Assembly: GCA_019454045.1 (NCBI GenBank)
Contig: SKCR01033666.1
Span: forward strand, 186,001 to 250,000
Source: Zanthoxylum bungeanum
Taxonomy: Eukaryota > Streptophyta > Magnoliopsida > Sapindales > Rutaceae
Direction of reading: 5' to 3'
Length of the DNA: 64,000 nucleotides
The notes beneath the pieces are model-generated. The model worked only from the letters and a program-made list of their open reading frames with translations. It did no database searches and had not been told where the DNA came from. How positions within the stretch are numbered: position 1 is the first letter of the stretch; each line of letters starts with the position of its first letter. The position numbers and the translations under genes were made by a program. Shown here piece after piece: positions 32,421 to 43,539 of this stretch.

Positions 32421-33558
32421 TCAGGTATCTTTTGGAGTCAATGAGGTCTTGGATCTCGTGGCGCAGTCGGGCACAATTGTCAGTGTCATGGCCCTTCTGC
32501 TGATGAAATAACAGTAAATGTTGAGATTGAAATGTGGTGGTGGTGGGTTTGGGATAGGTTTGGCTTCCAAAGGCTTTAAAAGCCCTTGCCTCTTCAGTTT
32601 CTCTAGCACTTTTGACAGGGGCCTTCCCAAGTTAGAAAACCGCCGGTTCCGGATAGTGGCAATCAGCTCAGCAGAAACGAGCTTTGCTCCCGATGTTCCC
32701 CCAATGGGCCTCCTGTTCAGACCATAGAATTTTCTATTCTCGGCCTCTTCTTCCTCAATGTCCATGACAGTTTCCCTCAACTGCCGAAAATCAGTAATCA
32801 TGGAGGCATCCTCCTCAGTTTCCCATAGATGGAGGGCTTGGTGCCCTTGATGATCATTTTAATCTGGTCCTTCTCTGAGGGCCTAGTCTGCATTTTCAAC
32901 AACTGACCCCTCCATCGGTCCACGTACTCCTTAAAACTCTCCTCCGATTTCTTTTAACATTCTCCAGATCGCGGAGTGACAGATCGATCTCTAGGTCAGT
33001 GACATACTGCTTCAGGAGAAAGCATCAGCTAACTCCCTCCAATCTTCCTTCACTTTCTTCTCTAAACTGTGGTACCACACCACGGGAGCTCCTTCAAGCG
33101 ACATCCCGAACATTTTCTGCACTTGGCGCTGAGATAGCCAACTGAACTCATGACTGATACAAACTGTCGGAGATGCACCCTTGGATCCCCATTCTCGTTA
33201 AACTTAGCCATATCAGGCATCTTGAACTGTGCCGGCAACTGTTCCTCGAAAGTCAGTGTGTCATAATCCAGCAGATCCTCATTCTTACCCCTCATCTTGC
33301 GGGTAACCGACTCAACCTGATCCCGGAGTTTCTGTAACTCTGCCTGAGACCCGATACTCTACCTGCTGCATACTCTGCCATATCATCATCAAAAACGGGG
33401 GTATCATCCCCCAATCTGTTCGGATATTCCTCTTGCCTCACATCCCCAGAATTAACCCCGGTACGAGACCCAGCTATACCAGCCATAGCAGTAGTCAAAG
33501 CCTGCAACTGTTCAGTGATCTTGGCGAGACCGTTCTCTAACTGATCCATACGGGACAC
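32421..33558 (-). pseudogene. Gag (Tat-C), frameshifted
   Basis: 33292-33558 begins with a likely start MSRMDQLENGLAKITEQLQA, a coiled-coil-like N-terminus usual in Tat gag. 33062-33295 carries FKMPDMAKFNENGDPRVHL, the capsid entry pattern (PDMxKFxGxGDPxxHL in relatives). 32421-32801 ends in YCYF, where the knuckle-like segment that should read CxxHxxxGHxTxxC is shifted out of frame. At least three frameshifts occur, at about 33292, 32950 and 32490. The structural role is capsid formation and RNA binding. Confidence 0.87.
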
Positions 33559-34738
33559 TCATTATCGGATTCACTCATACTTGTTCTTTTAGTGAGTCTG
33601 GTTCCTTCCCTAACCCAAACGGTATCTATGGTGTCTTTTTTAAGACACAGAGGATGTCAACAAGGTATATGTATGCATGAGTGATGATAAGAAGTAATAA
33701 CATATATTAAATCAAATAAAATTCTCAAACAAATCGGCCTATTATCATTTAGAAGCTTTTGGGACAACTGTCATAAGAGTGAACCCGTCCCAGTTTAAAT
33801 GGCCCAACGAGTTCATGTCTTATGGCAAAGAGCCCAACTAAATCCAAATGATAATATTCCGAACACAATCATAAAATGGCCCATTGTTATTTAGAAACCT
33901 TTTGGCCCAATCGTCATAAGATGTGTTCTTGTCCCAGTTTAAATGGCCCAACAAGCCCATATCCCATGATAAATGGTCCAAATGGATCCAAACAACGATG
34001 TTCCCAAACACAAGCATAAAAGAAAGATGATGCAAAGATGACATAATAATTTTTACAAAGTGGCCCATCAACATTTCAGAAGCTTTTGGCCTAATAGTCA
34101 TAAGGTGTGAACTTGCCCCAGTTTAAATGGCCCAGCAAGCCCACATTTCTGACAATAGTCCAACGGCATCCAAATGAGGATGGTCCACAAGCACATATTC
34201 AAGGAAATAATTGTTACTTTAGCCAACCCGGTCTATGGGTGGGTTAGCAAGAGTATAGACAAAGGTTCTCACCGGCGAAGGATAGCCCACAACTAGGTCT
34301 CCCCACTCAAGGGTTCGAGCAACCAAGTGAGCGCACCCTTTTTATACACTAAGGTACGTGCCAATGAGCTATGGTGTGTGACGGACTGTCAAATGGATTT
34401 TCCATTGTAGATCCCCCAGAGGGAAGGTGGAGCGAGGCTCACTTAAATACCCAAGCCTCTTAGGCTCTTATCGCTTGTTGTCAGGAATAAACAACGAGTC
34501 CTCCAAATTAGTCCATCACAATAGGCTACAAGTAGATGGCTATCTAGGTGCCTTCACAGCTTTTCCTTCTAGAAAGGTAGTGAATGAAGGAAGACACCAA
34601 ACCATTACCTAGCCTTAAAATGCCTTTGATTAAACCCTCACTTTATCCACTATAGACACGGTCAATTAAAACATAAATCCAAACATCACAAGACAATATT
34701 TCGGGGCCGATTCTCTATCCCCAGTGGAGTCGCCAGAC
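33559..34738 (-). other. Tat-C leader with three long imperfect repeats and PBS
   Basis: Long untranslated leader. Three imperfect copies of a 130-190 bp unit start near 33738, 33871 and 34058. Each has a version of AAATGGCCCA, AGAAGCTTTTGG and CCAGTTTAAATGGCCCA. From 34200 to 34700 there is no coding frame. The PBS lies at 34719-34735. Confidence 0.75.
34719..34735 (-). promoter_or_regulatory. Primer binding site (Tat-C)
   Basis: Minus strand TGGCGACTCCACTGGGG, three bases inside the 5' LTR. It is of the type used by Tat/Ogre elements. I believe the primer is tRNA-Arg, but I cannot verify the match here. Confidence 0.8.
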
Positions 34739-37700
34739 TGTGGGAACACAGGAATTTGGGGCGACGCATGCTGTCCCGGGCTCGCGGCCCGGTCGGAGTG
34801 GGAGTAGCCACGGAGGACTAAACGGAGGAGAATAAACCGAGAATAATGGAGTCGCCACCCGGTGTGAACCGGGACAAAGATTTAAGGCCGCACTCACCCC
34901 TCGCAAGGGAAGACCTCAAACCGTTGGGTTCGGAATGGTCCCTTACTTATGTCATTGTAATGAAAGGATTTACATAATAATTTAATCAGGCTTAAGTAAC
35001 ACTTATTCCTAAGAATATCATGCTTCTATATTCACGGGTACAAAATAACACTTATACATACATTTCGCATATATCTCATATCTAATAACACATGCCTAAA
35101 AATACCTCATAGTAACAATGAACATACAACTTCATTCAGCATATCATATTCATGAAAACACAAGCATACATAAATCCGCACAAGCATACATATGAGCATT
35201 TTTCAAGTGATACGTGGAATTGTATCCCAAGTACAGACCGCATTACCGTCCATTCGGAATCGGCTACGGAATTTATGTCTGGGTTTCCATCCGATATATC
35301 ACAAGAAATAATACTCCAAAGTCATCATGGCATAGGCATATGAATCGTAATGCGTTAAATCAAGACTAAGGCAAACGACGCAACTAATGAAATAAACATG
35401 CTTTTCATTATTATGTGCACAAAGATAAGAATGACTATGTGTGGTTCCATAAAAAATCACCTAAGAAACAATTATACGTGGCATGTGATGAATATGTCTC
35501 AGTTCAGTATGTTCGCGTTCGTGTAGCATTTGTAAACGCGTTCGAACGGAAATGAAACAGAATGCTCACGTTCGTATGGCGTTTGTTAACGCGTTCGAAC
35601 GGAAATGAAACAGAATGCTCACGTTCGTATGGCGTTTGTTAACGCGTTCGAACGGAAGTGAAACAGAATGCTCACGTTCGTATGGCGTTCATGAACGGGT
35701 TCGAACGGAAATGAGTCCTGATGCATGATAAGGCAAAATGAATGCGCGTTCGAGTTGCGTTCGTAAACGCGTTCGAACGGGAACAGACCTGATGCATGAA
35801 ATGGGACGCAATACATAAACACACCAAATAAAGGGGCGCGGCGAAGTACTGCCGTAAAGGTGGCCTTTTGGGGCTCTTGGTCTCTCAAAGAGAGGACCTT
35901 TAGACCAACATACTGCCCATGCGCGTCACATCACACATACAAAAATAGAGCCAATCATATCAAAACCAAGTATGCCCGATTGAACACATCTTACATCCAA
36001 TCCGAACACACATCAACCGGAGCGGCAAAGCATCGTGGTAAAGGGTTTTAACCCATCCCCATAAGGGATCTTTCATTCCACTTACTAAGCCCATGCGCTT
36101 GGTTGAACCATGCATAAAAAGATAAAGTCAATAATATCAAACTAAGTATGCCCGATTGAACGTATCTTGCATCCAACCGAACACATATCAACCGGTGCGG
36201 TGAAGTAGTGTCACAAAGGTGGCCTTTTCGGCTCTTCGTCTCTCAAATAGAGGACCTTTGGACTAACTCACTAAGCCCATGCGCTTGATTGAATCATGCA
36301 TAAATAAACAACATACAGAATTCAAATGACGAAAAATAAACAAACCAAAGCAACACAAGGCAAAAGATAGTGCCGTTTACTCAAGCGGTACGTGGAGTTG
36401 TGTCCCGAGTACAGATCATATTACCGTCCATTCGGAATCGGCTATGAAATTTATGTCCGGGTTTCCATCCGATATACCGGGAGAGTTAACACATTTCTCA
36501 TTCATCCCATACCCACAACACACATCATACATAAACAGGATTCAACGAATAAGTAAAATATAATCAAAATAAATAACAAAAATCACGTAGAGATGGGTGT
36601 GAAAAGTACCCTCAGGTCTAACATTTTAAGCCGTCTCTCAGACTCGCGTTTCACGAAGATCGGAAGGGGTAAAGCTCCGCAACTTTTCTGGTTCACTGGT
36701 TCAGCGTCCTAGCTCACTGTTTTGCTGTTTTGCTTGCGGTTCGAACTCCGTTCTGCTCCTGTTCGGCCTCTGTCTTGATGCTCACTGCTCGGGCCACATG
36801 TTTTAACGTTTTCAATGAACTGTTCCAAGTTTGCGTGGGTTCTTAGTGCAGTTCTGTGTGATTATTTTTAAGATTATCTATGCAGTTTTTATGTTACTGT
36901 TTTTAAGGTTTTTAGGGACTGTTTTAAGAGGATTTGGGCTGCTGTTTTAAGGTGATTCAGGGGCTATTTTTGAGTGTTTGTTAGGGGGTGTTTTAGTGGT
37001 TGTAAGGGCTGTATTGGGGGGATGTGTTCTCGGTGAAGGAGGGGAGTGTTTTGATTCGGCTAAGGAGGGTTATTGCTTGTGGTGGTCTCGACTTTGAAGG
37101 ATTTTGGTGTTCTGGATTCGGCTAAGGGTGAGTTGGTTTGTTTTAGATTCGGCTATGGTGGTTATTGGTGCTTTGGATTCGGCTATGGAGGAGATGTTAG
37201 GGCTCTTGTTTCTCTCTTTTTTGTGTATATGTGAAGTGTCTTGGGCGTGTATTAGAGAGAGTTGGGCGTGAATTCTATGTGTCAAGGGAGGATGGCTTTA
37301 GGGGTTGTTTATATAGAAGAGAGCTAGGGTTTGCCCTTGTCTTACAAGGAAGAGATCTAGTTTCCAAATTAGGAGTCCTAAGGATGGTATACACAGATTG
37401 AGGGGGGACAAAATATTTTAAATTAGGAAGTCAACTATTTTAAATTGGTAGATGTCTTATTAGATTAGGAAGTCAAATATTTGATTGGTTTTTAATTGGT
37501 TAAGATTGATTTTAATTAGGCATATCTTCTTTTTAATTTTAGTTTAAGTTTGGTAAATGTTTTATTTAATTGGTAATGGTTTAAATATTTTATTTAATGT
37601 TTAATATTTAAATTAATATTTATTTATTTAATTTGGGATGTGTTTTATGGGCTTTGGGGAGCTAAATGGGCTGGGGTGTGAGGCTAGCACAGCAAAACCA

Positions 37701-37926
37701 GAATTACCGACACCGTTTGAACGCTTCCTCGAACGCGACATGAACGCCCGCAATCTGTTTGACGTTCGAACGAAGTAACGAACGTAGCACTAACGAAGAC
37801 AGTGAGCTTGTTTATTCTGAATTTCCCCTTCCGATATCCGTTTCCCGCGGCTTCCGTGACTCAAAAGGTAGTGTCTCCAAATGAGACTCATCATCGGGTT
37901 TCACATGCAACAATACAATGCCTACA
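34739..37926 (-). repeat. Tat-C 5' LTR
   Basis: Begins TGTGGGAACACAGG and ends ATGCCTACA, followed by the target duplication CTTAA at 37927-37931. It contains the same internal repeats as its partner: the TTCGAA array at about 35510-35790 and the ~180-bp triplet at about 35834-36290. Small indels separate the two LTRs. Confidence 0.94.
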
Positions 37927-37931
37927 CTTAA

Positions 37932-38015
37932 TATTCAATATTGGGGATTATTCAATTAGTCATATCTTATATGATTTCGGTCTTTTCTTTTAATGCGTCT
38001 TGATATTTTTGTATC
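37932..38015 (-). other. 84-bp scrap of pre-insertion sequence
   Basis: Sequence between the CTTAA duplication of Tat-C and the start of Athila-D. By position it is the continuation of the old copia leader, but it is too short and AT-rich to confirm. Confidence 0.45.
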
Positions 38016-39784
38016 AGATAAGCGGAAAATATATCAATATTTACCGCCCCTTTGACTTAATATTTTGTTTAGTTTCTTGAGTTTTGTGAATATTTTGATG
38101 TGTTTTGTGTATTTTGTAGATAAATAAGGTTTCAGGGATCACTGAAATCAAATCGGGGACAAAATAGTGAAAACCGGACAAAAAAGGCAAAATTGACATT
38201 TCGGCGTCGCGACGCGCACAACCTCTGCGTCGCAATACGATGACATCATCAGCCTTCCGACACTTATCATCATGATGTCAGCACAATAATTCAACCTACC
38301 GACACCATGCGTCATTGCTTACGTCATCATGACATCAGCGTCGTGACGCACATAATTTCACGCGTAGTGACGCCGAGTCAATAATTCTGCTGACAGCCAC
38401 ATGTCATCATCTCAGCAAAAGCGTGTACACATGTCGAAGATCAACGGTGCGTCGCGACGCGCAAGACTTCCCGCGTCGCGATGCGCAGGCCTTTACCTAT
38501 AAGTTGAGGCCGAATTCATTTGATTTTTTTATACCTTCTTCTGGGGAATTCCTTAAAATACTAAGAATATTGTATCTTGTTTGTTTATTTACAGCTTTCT
38601 TGTATTTAATTTTTATTTTATGCAGTAGTTCTTGCTTTATTTTGCTTTAAAGTATGAGGAGATAACTCCCCTCTATTGGGGTGAAATGTTAAGCTTTTAT
38701 TATTAATATTTAGATCAATCTCCCTTAATTATAATATATAAACTATTTTAAAACCTGACTTAATGGAATACCACATTTATGGTCGATTGGACTTAATTAA
38801 ATTGATTTTAACTGACTAAACTGGATACCGCATTTATGGTATGTTGGAATTAATCATAAATCTAACTTAATCAGGATACCGCTTTTATAGTCGGTTGGTA
38901 ATGTCATGCAAGTTTATATATTATAATAAGAGAGATATCTAAATTAGAAGTAATAAAAATGGATACTCTAACCCCAATATTTTCTTTATTATTAATTTAT
39001 CTTTTTAATTTCCAAGCTTTACTTTATGTCATTTACTTTATTTATGTCTTTATTAATCCTAGATGTGTGATGAATTCCAATCATATCTAGGGTTGTGATG
39101 AATTCCAATATCACCATTTTATAAGAGGTTATTTTATGCCTTGGGTATTATAAAGGTTTATTTATTGAGTCTTAAGCTTAATGATTCTTGTTAACTGGCC
39201 ATTAATAAGATTGATTAGGTAAACTTAAAATGAACTTGGAAAAGGGATTTTAGGTTTAGCCTTAGACTCAATAGCTCACGATCTCACCTTGGGGCAAGAG
39301 ACTCTTAGGTAGATTTCTTTACAGGATATGAATATATCTGTCGGGCGGAGGTAGCCATAATTGGAACTCAAACTTAATGAATTCAGATAACTTGGTTAAC
39401 ATAGGAATATAGTTAATTGGGTTACTTTGGGTGTTTGCATCTGACCATCGGAAGAGGGTTTTGTATATTTTCGTGCTCCAGGATAATAAACCGATATATT
39501 GCATAAACATGAGATAATCACTTCATCCTTAAAAGATATTGGAAGGATTCACAACCCTGGATAGTTTTATAATGTTGAATTTTCTTTAATTTATTTTCGC
39601 ATTGTTTAATTTACTTGTTTCAGACAAAAATCATCATTCAAACAACAATCAATCTATTAGATACTCGTTGACATTTAACTTCAATCAATAAATAGCTAAG
39701 GTATTAAGTCTTCGTGGGATCAATACATTTTATACTACTTGAGTGATACGTAGGCTTGCGTTACATGAGTGATTTCACCGATCA
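38016..39784 (+). repeat. Athila-D 5' LTR
   Basis: The left end reads AGATAAGCGGAAAATATATC, matching the TGATGAGCGGAAAATATATC start of the minus-strand Athila LTRs with the terminal T mutated. The right end is CGATCA, directly before the PBS. Homology to the other Athila LTRs covers both flanks; the middle differs and holds a CpG-rich block with GCGTCGCGACGC words (38201-38490). Confidence 0.88.
38201..38490. repeat. GTCGCGAC-rich block in Athila-D LTR
   Basis: Repeated near-palindromes: GCGTCGCGACGCGC near 38203 and 38450, plus variants GCGTCGTGACGC, GCGTAGTGACGC and GCGTCGCGATGCGC, scattered over about 290 bp. It is CpG-rich within an AT-rich LTR. The other Athila LTRs in this window do not have it at the equivalent place. 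Confidence 0.8.
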
Positions 39785-39790
39785 AGTTTT

Positions 39791-39808
39791 TGGCGCCGTT
39801 GCCGGGAA
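39791..39808 (+). promoter_or_regulatory. Primer binding site, tRNA-Asp type (Athila-D)
   Basis: TGGCGCCGTTGCCGGGAA, matching the 3' end of plant tRNA-Asp except for the last position(s). It is 6 bp from the LTR end. Only 7 bp further on is the CACTA insertion. Confidence 0.9.
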
Positions 39809-39839
39809 CTTATTTCACTACAAGAAAAAAGGCCTTTAC

Positions 39840-40135
39840 TGACACTAAGGTTAGTGACACTAGGCTAAAAGTGTCAGAAACGACGTGTAAATGTGCCTAT
39901 TTCCGTGTTTTTCACTTAAATATCAATAATTACTGACACTATGGTATCAGTGATTTTAGTGTCAGTAATTACTATTACCATAGTATCAGTAAGAAATAAA
40001 AAAAAAAAAAAAACGCGTAGTCGTCTGGAGTCGAACCAACACCTCACGGAAGTGACGTTTTTCGCATATATTACTGACACTATAGTATCAGTAAATTTAG
40101 TGTCAGTAATTAATGATACCTTAGTATCAGTAAAA
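39840..40135. repeat. CACTA left subterminal repeats
   Basis: Many copies of ACTGACACTA and AGTATCAGTAA in direct and inverted orientation, mirrored at about 43130-43440. In CACTA elements such arrays bind the transposase. Confidence 0.88.
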
Positions 40136-40197
40136 AAAATTTAAAAAAAAAATTATTTCCTTAAAATCAAACCCTCATCTCCACTATCCGCTTCTCA

Positions 40198-40440
40198 AAA
40201 CTCTCCCCATTCCTCTCAAAACACCTCATCTCCACCTCCACCAACTCCATAACAACAATCACTTCCCCATCTCCCTTCCCCTCTCTCCTCTTCAGCCGCC
40301 GCTCCGTCGCCCCTCTCTCCCACGCCGTCCAGTCCCTATCTCCCTCCACCACTCGCTTCTCCCAAATGCGATGTTGTGTCAACCGCTCCGGAAAGCCCGC
40401 CTACTCCCCCCTCAACTCCGGCTCCAACTTCAGCGACCGG
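40198..40440 (+). pseudogene. Captured MORF-like exon 1 fragment inside the CACTA element
   Basis: The plus-strand frame reads a Ser/Thr/Pro/Arg-rich, transit-peptide-like stretch (LLFSRRSVAPLSHAVQ) and then NRSGKPAYSPLNSGSNFSDR at 40381-40440. The last part is the start of the mature region of plastid multiple organellar RNA editing factors (MORF2/MORF9 or DAG-like), where the motif SPLNSGSNFSDRPPTEM is highly conserved. Here the similarity stops exactly after SDR and an AT-rich sequence follows, with a stop three codons later. No N-terminal Met is visible in frame, and the MORF core (CDYEHWLIVM) is absent. It is a gene fragment, not a working gene. It is GC-rich against its surroundings. 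Confidence 0.8.
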
Positions 40441-43129
40441 CATTATATTTGAATAAAGGTCCTAATTTTCGTGTTGCCCTTGTGTGTTTTTCTTTTATGT
40501 ATTTGAATGAGATCCGTCTCACACCTCTTATTTGTTCAGGGCCGGCGGCGTGAACTCTGATTCGATCTGTTTTGGGATTCAGATTTTCAACTATTTGTAA
40601 ACGGGTGCTTAATTGAACTGCGTTGTTGATCTATGCTATAATTATTTAAAACATACTTCCTCATTTTTATTTATTTATTTATTTGCATTATATATATAGA
40701 AGTGTTCTAACTTTCTGTCAGGACACATGATTTTGTTCACATCCAAAGTGCCAATATAGTGCTCTTATCATTAAATATTTGCTGGCTAAGGTCATTGAAT
40801 TAGTGTTCACTCCACTGCAATAATTGAAAGGGATTTCAGGGACATTGCCTGTAGTTTTAAAGAAAAGTGACAATAGAACGGCAGAGTTTAGTGTGCTGCC
40901 TATTGACAGAACTCTCATTTTCCTTTGTGAATTGTTTTATTTGTTTGACTGATTATCCTGTTCCTATCATGGTTGTGATTTCTGAAATATTGGGTTTTGT
41001 TGCAGTGATGCATTATAGAATTAGTTAGAAACTCTCCTAGAAAATCTTGTGGCGGCATTTTTTAATTGATTAATTTCTTTTGATTAGGTTGATACTTTTG
41101 AAGACATCTGCCTCTTTTTTGTTTTTAATTGTTTTAATTGGTGCTTTTGTTCTTACAGCCTGGTCCTAGTGGCAGCAAATTATGTTTTGCCTGTGAACAA
41201 GGATACTTCTGGTTCAGATGAACATTTGGGTAAGTTAAGGGAGATTTGTCTGTAAAGATCAATCTCGTTTGCATTCATAATTTCAAGGTATGTGTATGGG
41301 TAAAAGTCCTCTCCATGTGTTTGATGAAATGCCTGTGAGAAATAATTTTATCATGTAAAAACATTTGACACTTCGTTTGGATAAGAGATCAATAAGAGGG
41401 AAAGAAATCGTGTGGAATTTTTCGTCGAAAATAATTTTTGAAACCCTGAAATCTCCTGGCATTTTATGTGTTCACTGAGTTCTATACCAGGGAGGGACTA
41501 CTGCTGGACTCTAAAACATAGGTTGGAAATTTAAATGCCAAACTTAGTATAATATTTGTTAGTTTAAGTTTAGGATTTAAAAAGCGTGTTGCGAGTAGGT
41601 GTCTGCAAGTGTATGTTTCGAAATCTAATACTAATGTGCTGGAAAGCTCTCATATTAATGTGTCGCTATAACATCATCCTCCGTATATATGCTTTTGATA
41701 AGCATGCCTGTGTATGTGAATAGCTTGTGTATGTGAATTTGTGATTTATATTAGCCTCAATAATGATTTTATGCATAAAAAATGAATTAGATATAATAGG
41801 GATTGGATGTATTCCATTGTTTTTTACTTTTTTATGTAAATTGAATTTTACACCTCAATCGGCTGAGGACGGTGTATGTCAAGACTAAATGCGTAATGTT
41901 GACAATTTCTGACTGGAACTAGCTGATTTTGAGAAGCAATGGTTTGAACCTAATTTTCGTAACATCCATGCTTGAGAGAAAGAATGAGACTTGTCGAACA
42001 AACATTTCTTAAAGCATCTCAAATTGTTCACCAATAAGTAAACATAGTATTTTCTGATGCATGTTAATAGTTTTTTATTTATGTGCTACATGCCTACACA
42101 TGCTTTTACAAATCAAGGAAACATTTAATGCTTACATCCTCTATATGAATGCAAACTTTATCCAATCCCCATGTGATAATAAAATATAAAGTACCTATGA
42201 TATGAGCCTTTGTAAATTCTTCATGTTTTTGCTCCTTACTGGAAAAGAGCTCAAGCTTTTCGAAAGGAAATCTCCAGCTGTACCATCTAACATCAAAAAG
42301 ACTGTCTTCACGCCATTTTATGCTTTAACTTGATTTGCATTTTTATTTTGTGTCTAAGCTGTTTTGAATATTGTTTTCTGCATTATATTCCAAATTAATA
42401 CATTTCTTTCATTTATCAAATGATCGATGAAAGATACATTTGGGCAATACTAGCCTCTGCCCTAGATGTTTCTCTTTATTTCTATGCTTTTTATTGTATG
42501 TTATTGATTTGTTTGTTTTGGTGATTATGTAGCGGTATGAAAGATACAACTTGTTATTATGGATGTCATTTGGTTTTTTATATGCATGCTCTTAGGTTGT
42601 TGGTATGGTTATTGTCAATAAGTGCTTTATGTGACAAAAATTAGATTAGGGTTATATTTTGTATTTATATTTTGTATTTTTATTTGGATGTATTTAATGT
42701 TTTTATTTATGAAGATATCGATTTTTTTTGGAAGTCCATCTAATTCTTAACATTTGGTTTATAATTTCAGATTTTGTGCCAGATATCATATTGTTGGGGG
42801 ATTGTTGCAGGCTTCTCAACAAGTATCATGAATTTTGGTGGGGGCATGACATTTTGGTGGGACTTTAAGAGTAGTTTTTGAAATATATATATGTTAATTT
42901 AAAGATTGTCTATGGAGTTTTTGTATTCATCATGTGATACTGTTGAATTGATTAATACGATTAATCTATTATATTGCGAATTTTATATAAATGTAATTTT
43001 TTAGTTTTTTATTTCATTGAGTTGGTATATATATATATATTTATTTTATGATTAATTTAATTACAAAACATAAGAAATATAATTGTGAAATAATACGATT
43101 TTTAAATTTTAAAAGATATTGACGGATAT
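40441..43129 (+). other. CACTA interior, intron-like and unidentified sequence
   Basis: No long frame. Possible splice acceptors with polypyrimidine runs ending in CAG occur at about 41004 (TTTTGTTGCAG) and 41158 (TTGTTCTTACAG). The latter is followed by a short exon-like stretch to about 41230 and a possible GTAAG donor. This suggests a host gene region was captured with introns, but I cannot tell which gene beyond the MORF-like exon. Confidence 0.5.
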
Positions 43130-43539
43130 TGATACTATAGTAACAATAATTACTGACACTAAAAATCAAATATATGCGATATACTGATACTGCAGTAACA
43201 AAATTTACTGACACTATAGTATCACTAAATACTGATGTTATAGTGTCAATAATTTACTGACACTAAAATAGTGTGAGAGATTACTGATACCATAGTGTCA
43301 ATAATTTTCTGATACTACAGTATTAACGTTTACTGACACTAGAAACTAGTGTCAGTGATTTCTGGCTGCGGCAACACTGACACATTTAATTAGTGTCAGT
43401 AAAACCCTTTTACTGACACTAATTTAGTATCAGTAAAAGCCTTTTTTCTTGTAGTATTTATCTTTCAATATTAATTTTAGGGTTAGATACATTAACTTGT
43501 GTCTAATTTCTTTTTACTTATTATTTTTATTTTCTTGTG

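Larger units (their letters stand above)
23612..37926 (-). mobile_element. Tat-C: Ty3/Tat-lineage LTR retrotransposon with dual RNase H
   Basis: Both LTRs (23612-26778 and 34739-37926, about 3.2 kb each) and the target duplication CTTAA (23607-23611 and 37927-37931) are present. On the minus strand: 5' LTR, PBS, leader with three long repeats, gag, protease, RT, a Ty3-type RNase H followed by a second, archaeal-type RNase H, integrase, a 57-bp tandem array, polypurine tract, 3' LTR. The second RNase H and the 3' tandem array are marks of the Tat/Ogre/Retand group. Integrase and the RNase H block are open; gag, protease and RT are broken by frameshifts. LTR similarity by eye is high, so the insertion is fairly recent. 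It lies in the old copia leader. Confidence 0.95.
39816..43456. mobile_element. Non-autonomous CACTA DNA transposon
   Basis: The left end is CACTACAAGAAAAAAGGC and the right end is its inverted match GCCTTTTTTCTTGTAGTA, with the last base changed from the expected G. The 3-bp target duplication is TTT at 39813-39815 and 43457-43459. Subterminal regions are packed with TACTGACACTA and TAGTATCAGTAA words in both orientations (39840-40135 and 43130-43440), the usual transposase-binding arrays. No transposase frame is present in 3641 bp, so it needs a helper. The interior (40180-42890) looks like gene-derived DNA with intron-like polypyrimidine-AG sites and a captured exon. Confidence 0.93.

Noticed and set aside
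40167..40382. Minus-strand 71-codon frame in the CACTA element
   Set aside because: It is the antisense of the MORF-like exon and has a low-complexity Glu/Arg composition.
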